From the NCBI GenBank assembly GCA_945885345.1, contig CAMCYP010000020.1:1-59964 (forward strand): a stretch of 59,964 nt of DNA. Reading direction: 5' to 3'. This document shows, in pieces, positions 52,664 through 59,964 of this stretch (positions within the stretch are counted from its first letter, which is position 1; each line of letters begins with the position of its first letter). Source of the stretch: Bordetella parapertussis (GTDB lineage Bacteria > Pseudomonadota > Gammaproteobacteria > Burkholderiales > SG8-41). Below the pieces are notes generated by a model. That model was not told the DNA's origin. It ran no database searches and was given only the letters and a program-made list of their open reading frames with translations. Both the position numbers and the translations under genes were made by a program.

Positions 52664-53619
52664 CAGAGATCAATCACCAGGCCGTCGTAAGCGCTGATGA
52701 TTTCCAGCGCCGCGCCGTCGCGCGTGATTTCTTCCAGTCGCCGTGTCTGGCGCAGGATGTCCTCCAGTTGTGCATCACCGAACACCGGCTCATGGTGGAA
52801 CAGACACAGTCGTTTCGCGCCCGCGAGCTGGCACAGCTCGACGCCGATGACATTGCTCGAATGTCCCCAGTCTTCCTTGACCGACACCGCGTCGGCCAGC
52901 GAATACATCGCGTCGAAGATCACCAGGTCGGCGTCACGGAAAAATGCGGCGAAGGCCTCGGTTTCCCCGGACTGCTCGGTGCGGTGTTCCGAGTCCGTTG
53001 AATACACCACGCACCTGCCGTTTTTTTCAAAGCGGTAGCCGTAGGAGTCCCCGGCATGGCGCTGCAGCAGCGGCGTGATTTTGTAACCGGCGATGTCGGC
53101 GCTGACACCGGGCTGCAGCTGCACAAACTCGATGCTGGCCGGCAACTGCTTGAAGTCGACCGGAAACGACGGTGCGCCGTGCTGCCGCCGGAACGCCGCT
53201 TCAGCGCCGGCATGGCAGCTGTGGATCAGGATGCGGTTGCCGGGAATGAAGGCCGGCGGAAAAAACGGGAATCCCATGATGTGATCCCAGTGCAGATGCG
53301 ACATGAACACATGGTAAGTCTGCGGCCGTTTCGGCCCGTAACGGCCGAGCATTTCAATGCCGTAACGCCGTGCGCCGGAACCGAGGTCGCAGATCACATG
53401 ATTGTCTTCACCGTCGATGATTTCCACGCAGGAGGAATCGCCGCCGAAGGTGCCGCCGACGCTGAACGGCAGTTGCGCAATGAAGGCGTCGATCGCCGCC
53501 GGCGTTTCCAGCCGGACATTTTGCGCTGCGGTCAGCGCCGCCGCGAGTTTGGTCCGGATGGCGGCGCCGGTCAGCGGCGCCGGCAGCGAACCCCGGGTGC
53601 CCCAGAAGCGGATCTGCAT
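52663..53619 (-). CDS. Metallo-beta-lactamase-fold hydrolase
   Basis: 318 residues. It starts IRFWGTRGSLPAP, a common opening for this MBL group. The metal motif is HxHxDH in SHLHWDHIMGFPFF, with further ligands in YSTDSEHR and the late HHEP. The group includes cyclic-nucleotide phosphodiesterase-like and response-regulator-linked hydrolases. It lies between the STAS gene (18 bases) and the phosphatase (one-base overlap), so it probably takes part in the same signalling unit, perhaps as a nucleotide hydrolase. That role is inferred. Confidence 0.87.
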   Translation of the reverse strand: MQIRFWGTRGSLPAPLTGAAIRTKLAAALTAAQNVRLETPAAIDAFIAQLPFSVGGTFGGDSSCVEIIDGEDNHVICDLGSGARRYGIEMLGRYGPKRPQTYHVFMSHLHWDHIMGFPFFPPAFIPGNRILIHSCHAGAEAAFRRQHGAPSFPVDFKQLPASIEFVQLQPGVSADIAGYKITPLLQRHAGDSYGYRFEKNGRCVVYSTDSEHRTEQSGETEAFAAFFRDADLVIFDAMYSLADAVSVKEDWGHSSNVIGVELCQLAGAKRLCLFHHEPVFGDAQLEDILRQTRRLEEITRDGAALEIISAYDGLVIDL

Positions 53620-53637
53620 GGAAAAATCTTTCGTGGT

Positions 53638-54012
53638 TCAGGCGCCGGCGGTTTCGGCCTGGCGGCCGAGTGCTGCGACCGCCTCGTTGGTGGTCAGGAA
53701 AATTTCGTAGACCAGGTGAAAGTGGCTGATTTCGAAAATTTCCTGCACCAGCGCCTGCATCTGCGCGACGGCGATGCGGCCGCCCTGGGCGCGGGCCTGT
53801 TTCGCGGCCATCATGAATATGCGCAGGCCGGCGCTGCTGATGTAATCCAGACCGGTGAGATCAAGCACGATACCGTCGCCGCCGCTGCGGCAGTCCTGCA
53901 GGTGCTGGATCAGTGTCTGGTGAAAAGCGGATGCGTTCAGGTGGTCGATGCGGCCTCTGACCGCAATGACCCTGGCATTTCCCCGGCGCTCGACGCCTAC
54001 TTCCATCCGCAT
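53638..54012 (-). CDS. STAS-domain anti-sigma factor antagonist
   Basis: 124 residues of one STAS domain: VIAVRGRIDHLNASAFHQTL, VLDLTGLDYISSAGLRIFMMAAKQA. By alignment to SpoIIAA the phospho-acceptor is Ser60 (or Ser59). It is expected to be phosphorylated by the HATPase (48952) and dephosphorylated by the CHASE2 phosphatase. It is the first gene of the minus-strand three-gene unit. The second ATG (M3) is an alternative start. Confidence 0.9.
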   Translation of the reverse strand: MRMEVGVERRGNARVIAVRGRIDHLNASAFHQTLIQHLQDCRSGGDGIVLDLTGLDYISSAGLRIFMMAAKQARAQGGRIAVAQMQALVQEIFEISHFHLVYEIFLTTNEAVAALGRQAETAGA

Positions 54013-54059
54013 TCCTCAGGGCTTGTTAACAATGCCGTCAGTTTAAACCATCGCTGCCG

Positions 54060-55217
54060 TCAGCCCAGATGTTGCAGGGCCTGTTCCAGGTCGGCAATCA
54101 GGTCTGCCGGATCTTCCAGTCCGATGTGCAGGCGGATCAGCGGGCCTCCCGGGTTCCAGGTGGTCGCGCTGCGGATTTTTTCCGGGTGCGGCGCGGTGAC
54201 CAGGCTCTCATAACCGCCCCAGCTCGAGCCGATGCCGAACAGCTTGAGTGCATTCACAAAAGCCACAACGCGGGCACGTTCCGCCGGGCGCAGGATTACG
54301 CCGAACAGCGAGGCTGCGCCGTCAAAATCGCGTTTCCAGAGTGCGTGCCCGGGGTCGCTTTCCAGCGCCGGGTACAGCACGCGCTGGACTTTCGGATTTG
54401 CGGCCAGCCAGCGCGCAACCGCCAGCGCATTGGCCATCTGCTGTTTCATGCGCACACCGATGGTGCGGAAGCCGCGCAGCGCGAGGTAACAGTCATCCGG
54501 GCTGACGCAAAAACCGTAGTCGGCCACCGCGTGGCGCACCGGCAGCCAGTATTTCTCGTTGGTGACGATGACCCCCATCAGCACGTCGGAATGGCCGACG
54601 ATGTATTTGGTCGCGGCATGGATCGAGACATCGATGCCGCGTTCGAAGGAGCGGAAAAAGTACGGCGTACCCCAGGTGGTGTCGGCGAGCACCGGAATGC
54701 CGCGCGCATGTGCCGCCGCGGCGATGGCCGGGACGTCCTGCATTTCAAAGGTCAGCGAGCCCGGCGCTTCGCAGAACACGGCCTTGGTATTGGGCTTGAT
54801 CAGTCTGGCGATGCCGGCGCCGATCAGCGGATCATAATATTCGACGTCAACGCCGTTGGTGCGCAGCTGCTTTTCGCAAAAAATGCGCGTCGGCGCGTAG
54901 GTGCTGTCAGTCATCAGCAGGTGATCGCCGTTCTTGACGAAAGCGGCCAGTGCCGCGGTGATCGCCGCCAGTCCCGAGGGTACGGCCACCGCCTGGTGGC
55001 CGCCTTCCATTTTTGCCACGGCTTCCTCGAAGGCGAAGGTGGTCGGCGTGCCGTGGATGCCGTAACGCATGCTTTTGAAATCGTCGGGGTCACGCGTCTC
55101 GTAGGTTTCGAGATCGGGAAATACCACGGTCGAAGTGCGGAACACCGGCGTGTTGACGGTGCCGTGGCTCTGCGCGGGATTGCGACCGACATGGGTCAGC
55201 AGGGTGTCTTTTTTCAT
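54060..55217 (-). CDS. metC: Cystathionine beta-lyase-like PLP enzyme
   Basis: 385-residue Cys/Met-metabolism PLP enzyme. The Schiff-base Lys is in SIHAATKYIVGHSDVLMG. The PLP phosphate region (VAVPSGLAAITAALAA) and the ADTTWGTPYFFRSFERGID segment are typical of MetC. It would split cystathionine to homocysteine, pyruvate and ammonia. Gamma-synthases and methionine gamma-lyases share the fold, so specificity is not proven. It is divergent from the molybdenum hydroxylase genes. Confidence 0.88.
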   Translation of the reverse strand: MKKDTLLTHVGRNPAQSHGTVNTPVFRTSTVVFPDLETYETRDPDDFKSMRYGIHGTPTTFAFEEAVAKMEGGHQAVAVPSGLAAITAALAAFVKNGDHLLMTDSTYAPTRIFCEKQLRTNGVDVEYYDPLIGAGIARLIKPNTKAVFCEAPGSLTFEMQDVPAIAAAAHARGIPVLADTTWGTPYFFRSFERGIDVSIHAATKYIVGHSDVLMGVIVTNEKYWLPVRHAVADYGFCVSPDDCYLALRGFRTIGVRMKQQMANALAVARWLAANPKVQRVLYPALESDPGHALWKRDFDGAASLFGVILRPAERARVVAFVNALKLFGIGSSWGGYESLVTAPHPEKIRSATTWNPGGPLIRLHIGLEDPADLIADLEQALQHLG

Positions 55218-55338
55218 GGCCTTGCGCGGGGTTATGACGTGGTGATTACGATATGGACTGCAGTCATGTCATTGTGCGCGAGCGTCAATGGCGACGCAAC
55301 AAGGCAGATCCCTGTTCGTGGATTCTTTTACGCTGGTT

Positions 55339-55366
55339 TTGCGCGCATTTTGCGTTATCCTATAAG
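55339..55366 (+). promoter_or_regulatory. Possible sigma-70 promoter of the molybdenum hydroxylase genes
   Basis: TTGCGC (55339-55344) and TATAAG (55361-55366) are 16 bases apart, 61 bases before the proposed start codon. The -10 is good, the -35 moderate. Confidence 0.4.
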
Positions 55367-55426
55367 TCATTCCAAACGAGGAGCGCGCGTCGCTGCTGGT
55401 GTCCAGCATGCGGTGCCGGGATAGTC

Positions 55427-57736
55427 ATGGACCATCAACACCTGTTCGACGTCGGCGGGGCACATCTTTCCCGCCTTGAAGACCTGCGGCTGATCAAGGG
55501 CGAAGGCTGTTATTCCGCCGACTGGAGCCTGCCCAATCAGGCGCATGCCGCATTCCTGCGCGCCGATCGCGCGCACGCGAAAATTGTTTCCATCAACACC
55601 GATGCCGCGCGCAAGGCCAAGGGTGTGCTCGGTGTTTACACCGGCGAGGATGCGGTCAAGGCCGGCTATGTCAAGCCGCTGAGTTTCCTGACCTTCACCG
55701 GCAAGGACGGCAAGAAGGCGAATCTGCCCGACCGTGCGGTGCTGGCTGTCGGTGCCGTACGTTTTGTCGGCGAAACGGTGGCGATGGTGGTCGCCGAGAC
55801 TGCGCTGCAGGCGCAGGACGCCGCGGAGCTGATCGAAGTCGAATACGAAGACCTGCCGGTGAGCGTGGACCCGCGGGCCACGCTGGAGGCCGGTGCGCCG
55901 CAATTGCACGATAACGTGCCGGGCAATATGGTGTTCGAACAGGAAGCCGGCGACGCCGCAGCAGTGACTGCAGCGTTTGCGAAGGCGGCGCATGTCACCA
56001 AGCTGAAACTCGACTGCACGCGCGTCGCGCCCAATCCGATGGAGCCGCGCGCCTGCCTCGTCGCTTATGACGCCGCTTCCGGCGCCTACACGATGCACTC
56101 GCCGGTGCAGGGCATCAACATGATGCGCATGCAGATTGCCGCCTATACGGGCGTGCCTGATGAAAAACTGAACATCAAGGCGAAAGACGTTGGCGGCGGT
56201 TTCGGTCAGCGCAGCATCGCCTATACCGAATACGTCGCGCTGATGATCGCCGCCAAGGCGCTGAACCGGCCGGTGAAATGGGTGTCCTCGCGCAGCGAGG
56301 GCTTCCAGTCGGATTCGCATGGCCGCGCCAATTACATCGATGCCGAACTGGCACTCGACAAGGATGGCACCTTCCTCGCGATGCGCCTCGACTGGATTGC
56401 CGACCTCGGCGCCTATCTGCATCCCGCCGGCCCGGTCAGCCCGATGCGCAATCCGGTGACCTGCCTCAATGGTGTCTACAAAACCCCGGCGCTGTTCGGC
56501 CGCTGGCGCGTCGCACTGACCAATACCGTGCCGGTGTCCGCTTATCGCGGCGCGGCGCGTCCTGAAATTGCCTACACGATTGAACGCCTGGTCGATGAAT
56601 CGGCAGCGCAGATGAAGATTGATCCGGCCGAGCTGCGCCGGCGCAATTTCATTCCGAAGGAAGCCTTCCCGTACAAGACTCCGACCGGTTCGGTGTATGA
56701 CATCGCCGATTTCCAGGGCGTGCTCGACAAGGCCCTGAAAATCGCCGACGTTGCCGGTTTCGACAAGCGCCGGACGATCTCTGAAAAGCGCGGCCAGTTG
56801 CGCGGCCTCGGCATGTCCACCGTGATCGAAAATTCGGGTGCCGGCATGTTTCCCAAGGACGAAGTGCTGCTCGAAGTCGGAGCCGACGGCAACATTACCG
56901 CGTATTCGATTTCACATTCGCAGGGCCAGGGCCATGAAACCACCTTCGCGCAGATCATTGGCGATGCGCTGGGCATTCATGCGGAACGCATCCAGCTGCG
57001 CCAGGGCATCGGCGAAAAAGGCCTGATCGGCAATCACACCGGCGGTTCGCGCACCATCGTCGGTGCCGGCACCGTATGCCACATCGCGGCGAAAAAACTG
57101 ATTGAGGTCGCTACACCGCTGGCGGCGGAACAGCTCGGTGTTGAACCGTCGCAGGTGGCCTACGCCAAGGGTGAATTCCAGTCGAAGGAGTCGAACAAGA
57201 AAATCACGCTGGGCGAACTGGCGGCGAAAAAACCGCTGAGCGTTACCGGCGAAGGCAAGTTCGGTTCGACTTTCCCCAACGGCTGTCACATCGCCGAAGT
57301 CGAAATCGATCCGCAGACCGGTGTCACCAATGTCGTCTCGTATGTGACGGTGGATGATTGCGGCACGGTCATCAACCACACCATCGTCGAAGGCCAGATG
57401 CACGGCGCGGTGGCGCAGGGCTGGGGCCAGATTTTCGGCGAGAACATCGTCTACGACACCGACACCGGCCAGTTGCTGACCGGCAGTTTTGCCGATTACC
57501 CGATGCCGAAAGCCGGCTGGATCAAGGACATCACCATTGCCGACCACACCACCTTCGGCACCATCAGCCCGCTGGGCGTGAAGGGCATGGGCGAATCCGG
57601 TTGCACCGCTTCACTCGGTGCGCTGACCAATGCAGTGATGAACGCGCTGCGGCCGCTGGGCGTGCCGCCGCTGGACATGCCGCTGACGGCGCACAAGCTG
57701 TGGCAGGCAATCTCGTCCGCAAAAGCTGGTCACTGA
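55427..57736 (+). CDS. Molybdenum hydroxylase large subunit (CoxL/XdhB-type)
   Basis: 769-residue molybdopterin-cytosine-dinucleotide subunit of the xanthine oxidase family. It has HLSRLEDLRLIKGEG, the cofactor motif DVGGGFGQRS, the active-site loop AYRGAAR (residues 372-378) and the catalytic Glu723 in KGMGESGCTAS. The loop lacks the Cys-Ser-Phe of true form I CO dehydrogenase, so it is a form II-like or other hydroxylase with unknown substrate. ATG 55427 gives a standard start. Upstream in-frame extension (from 55253) is non-coding in character. Confidence 0.93.
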   Translation: MDHQHLFDVGGAHLSRLEDLRLIKGEGCYSADWSLPNQAHAAFLRADRAHAKIVSINTDAARKAKGVLGVYTGEDAVKAGYVKPLSFLTFTGKDGKKANLPDRAVLAVGAVRFVGETVAMVVAETALQAQDAAELIEVEYEDLPVSVDPRATLEAGAPQLHDNVPGNMVFEQEAGDAAAVTAAFAKAAHVTKLKLDCTRVAPNPMEPRACLVAYDAASGAYTMHSPVQGINMMRMQIAAYTGVPDEKLNIKAKDVGGGFGQRSIAYTEYVALMIAAKALNRPVKWVSSRSEGFQSDSHGRANYIDAELALDKDGTFLAMRLDWIADLGAYLHPAGPVSPMRNPVTCLNGVYKTPALFGRWRVALTNTVPVSAYRGAARPEIAYTIERLVDESAAQMKIDPAELRRRNFIPKEAFPYKTPTGSVYDIADFQGVLDKALKIADVAGFDKRRTISEKRGQLRGLGMSTVIENSGAGMFPKDEVLLEVGADGNITAYSISHSQGQGHETTFAQIIGDALGIHAERIQLRQGIGEKGLIGNHTGGSRTIVGAGTVCHIAAKKLIEVATPLAAEQLGVEPSQVAYAKGEFQSKESNKKITLGELAAKKPLSVTGEGKFGSTFPNGCHIAEVEIDPQTGVTNVVSYVTVDDCGTVINHTIVEGQMHGAVAQGWGQIFGENIVYDTDTGQLLTGSFADYPMPKAGWIKDITIADHTTFGTISPLGVKGMGESGCTASLGALTNAVMNALRPLGVPPLDMPLTAHKLWQAISSAKAGH

Positions 57737-57752
57737 GATAAGGACACTGAAC

Positions 57753-58547
57753 ATGTTTGCATTCCAGTATCGCAAGGCGAAGTCGCTGAAAGAGGCGGTT
57801 GATGTGCTGGCCAAGGATGACGAAGCCAAACCGTTGTCCGGTGGCATGACGCTGATCCCGACGCTCAAAGCCCGGCTCGCCAATCCAACACAACTCGTTG
57901 ATTTAAATGGACTTTCTGAGTTATCCGGGATTGAAGTCAAAGACGGCGCACTGATCATCGGCGCTGCAACCCGGCATCAGCAGGTCGCTACATCCAAGGT
58001 TGTTAAAGATGCGATCCCGGCCTTGGCCTCGCTGGCATCAAACATCGGCGATCCGCAGGTGCGCAACCGCGGCACGCTGGGCGGCTCGGTGGCCAACAAC
58101 GATCCGGCGGCGGATTATCCGTCGGCGGTGCTGGGCCTCAATGCAAAAGTCATCACCAACAAACGCGAAATCGCCGCCGATGATTTTTTCCAGGGCATGT
58201 TTGCCACTGCACTGGAGCCGGGTGAGCTGATCGTGCGCATTGCCTTCCCGCTGCCGAAAAAAGCCGCTTACGCCAAGTTTCCGCATCCGGCTTCGGGTTA
58301 CGCGATGGCCGGCGTGTTCGTTGCGCAGACGGCTGATGGCATCCGCGTCGCAGTGACCGGCGCAGGCCCCGGCGTGTTCCGCTGGAGCGAAGCCGAGCAG
58401 GCGTTGGCGAAAGGCATGAATGCGGCCGCGATCGAAAAACTGACGCTGGCAGCGGACGACCTGAACGAAGACATCCACGGCACGCGCGAATACCGCGCGC
58501 AGCTGGCAAAAGTCATGGCCACCCGCGCTGTTGCGGCGCTGGGCTAA
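57753..58547 (+). CDS. Molybdenum hydroxylase FAD subunit (CoxM-type)
   Basis: 264-residue FAD-binding subunit. The two flavin loops are visible as [12 protein letters not shown] and [20 protein letters not shown]. It passes electrons between the FeS subunit and the acceptor. It follows the large subunit by 16 bases. The C-terminal CO_deh_flav_C domain (about 165-264) includes [16 protein letters not shown]. Confidence 0.93.
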   Translation: MFAFQYRKAKSLKEAVDVLAKDDEAKPLSGGMTLIPTLKARLANPTQLVDLNGLSELSGIEVKDGALIIGAATRHQQVATSKVVKDAIPALASLASNIGDPQVRNRGTLGGSVANNDPAADYPSAVLGLNAKVITNKREIAADDFFQGMFATALEPGELIVRIAFPLPKKAAYAKFPHPASGYAMAGVFVAQTADGIRVAVTGAGPGVFRWSEAEQALAKGMNAAAIEKLTLAADDLNEDIHGTREYRAQLAKVMATRAVAALG

Positions 58548-58563
58548 CCGGGGGAAGTACGAA

Positions 58564-59028
<465 letters not shown>

Positions 59029-59048
59029 GCCGCTGCAGAAAATAAACC

Positions 59049-59089
59049 TCCCCTCTCCCCGCTTGCGGGGAGAGGGTTAGGGTGAGGGG
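59049..59089. repeat. CCCTCTCCCCGC/GCGGGGAGAGGG intergenic palindrome
   Basis: A 12-bp perfect stem with a TT loop (59051-59076), flanked by ccc and ttagggtgagggg. It is a GC-rich repeat type widespread between genes in proteobacteria. It separates the hydroxylase genes from the CoA-transferase gene and could stabilise or attenuate transcripts. Confidence 0.7.
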
Positions 59090-59165
59090 CTTCGGCGGAG
59101 ACTGTTTTCTTCGAGGATTTTCGGTCCCTCCCGCGTTATCCTTCGTGCTTCACGGAGGACAGTAC

Positions 59166-59964
59166 ATGGCAACACAACCATCCCCATCCGGCCCTCTCGC
59201 CGGCGTGCGTGTCATCGAACTCGGCCAGCTCATCGCCGGCCCTTTCTGCGGCAAAACCCTGGGTGACTTCGGCGCCGAAGTCATCAAGATCGAACCGCCG
59301 GGCAAGGGCGACCCGCTGCGCAAATGGCGGCTGCTGAAGGACGGCAATTCGATCTGGTGGGAAGTCCAGTCGCGCAACAAGCAGTCGGTGACGCTGGACC
59401 TGACCAAAACCGAAGGCCAGGACATCCTGCGCACGCTGGTGAAAGAGGCCGACGTGCTGATCGAGAACTTCCGCCCCGGCAAGATGGAGGAGTGGGGGCT
59501 CGGTTACGAGGATCTCAAAAAAATAAACCCGAAGCTGGTCATGGTGCGCATCTCCGGCTACGGCCAAAGCGGACCGTACCGCGACCGTCCCGGTGTTGGT
59601 GTGATCGCCGAATCCATGGGTGGCCTGCGTTACCTGACCGCCGAGCCGGGGCGTGTGCCGGTGCGTGTCGGGGTGTCGATCGGCGACACGCTGGCGGCGC
59701 TGCATGGCGTGATCGGTGTGCTGATGGCGCTCTACCACCGTGACAGGAACGGGAAAGATGCAGGAGGCGAAGGCCAGGTCATCGACATCGCGCTGTACGA
59801 AAGTGTGTTCAATTGCATGGAAAGCCTGCTGCCAGAGTTCAGTGCCTTCGGCGTGGTGCGCGAAGCGGCCGGCAGTGCGCTGCCCGGCATCGTGCCGTCC
59901 AATGCCTATCCCTGCCGCGACGGCTGGATACTGATCGGCGGTAACGGTGACGGGATATTCAAAC
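59166..59964 (+). CDS. Class III (CaiB/BaiF) CoA-transferase, 3' end cut by window
   Basis: The frame is open from ATG 59166 to the last base (266 codons visible). It starts with GVRVIELGQLIAGPFCGKTLGDFGAEVIKIE, the family N-terminus, then NKQSVTLDLTKTEGQDILRTLV, ADVLIENFRPGKMEEWGL and SGYGQSGPYRDRPG. Such enzymes swap CoA between carboxylic acids. The usual catalytic Asp region (VIDIALYESV) is present. GGAGG lies 7-11 bases upstream. Placement after a molybdenum hydroxylase suggests joint breakdown of an organic acid, as inference. Confidence 0.93.
   Translation, partial: MATQPSPSGPLAGVRVIELGQLIAGPFCGKTLGDFGAEVIKIEPPGKGDPLRKWRLLKDGNSIWWEVQSRNKQSVTLDLTKTEGQDILRTLVKEADVLIENFRPGKMEEWGLGYEDLKKINPKLVMVRISGYGQSGPYRDRPGVGVIAESMGGLRYLTAEPGRVPVRVGVSIGDTLAALHGVIGVLMALYHRDRNGKDAGGEGQVIDIALYESVFNCMESLLPEFSAFGVVREAAGSALPGIVPSNAYPCRDGWILIGGNGDGIFK

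Noticed and set aside
54069..55424. 451-codon plus-strand ORF opposite the cystathionine beta-lyase gene
   Set aside because: It is an antisense shadow; the minus-strand product is a complete PLP enzyme with all motifs.

Overview
The window is a high-GC, densely coded bacterial chromosome segment whose gene content and order fit a betaproteobacterium. Pointers are rplY-pth-ychF, DUF1840, a Bug-family remnant, a urt-ure-hupE nitrogen block, ruvCAB followed by tol-pal-cpoB-queE-queC, and an aerobic CO-dehydrogenase-like molybdenum hydroxylase. The family cannot be fixed from the sequence alone. No phage, transposase or CRISPR array is seen.

Layout. 1-2.6 kb: translation genes (rplY C-terminal part, pth, ychF). 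2.7-3.5 kb: an ankyrin lipoprotein. 3.6-17.0 kb, minus strand: one apparently continuous transcription unit urtABCDE-ureDABCEFG-hupE-TonB receptor, which imports urea, hydrolyses it and probably acquires nickel for the enzyme. 17.0-17.5 kb: an intergenic region with two divergent sigma-54 (-24/-12) promoter matches, one for urtA and one for a porin at 17.5-18.7 kb. 18.8-22.8 kb, minus: a biuret/carboxybiuret-type hydrolase set (BiuH-like, NCS2-like permease, AtzG, AtzE), thematically linked to urea nitrogen. 23-25.4 kb: EamA exporter and HerA-like ATPase.

25.5-37.6 kb, plus: yebC, ruvC, a glycosyltransferase and its internally deleted duplicate, ruvA, ruvB, a radical SAM orphan, then ybgC-tolQRAB-pal-cpoB and queE/queC, followed by a YeeE/YedE sulfur transporter and tRNA-Lys.

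39-48.9 kb is an accessory envelope-stress island: a lone Anbu proteasome-like protease, two collagen-like lipoproteins, DUF1840, DUF3096, DUF3309, superoxide dismutase, AsmA, a glycine-zipper lipoprotein, dodecin, a 25-residue membrane peptide, DUF883 and TrmO. Upstream of many of these genes lies the same 16-bp palindrome, TGTRCG-N4-CGYACA, with CRP/FNR-type geometry. In four cases a -10-like hexamer starts exactly at the class II spacing (29.5 nt from the centre). This looks like an undescribed regulon and is the most interesting signal in the window.

49-54 kb: a partner-switching set (HATPase anti-sigma kinase, FecR protein, OmpA lipoprotein, CHASE2-SpoIIE phosphatase, beta-lactamase-fold hydrolase, STAS antagonist). 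54-60 kb: a cystathionine beta-lyase-like enzyme, a three-subunit molybdenum hydroxylase and the start of a class III CoA-transferase cut by the window end.
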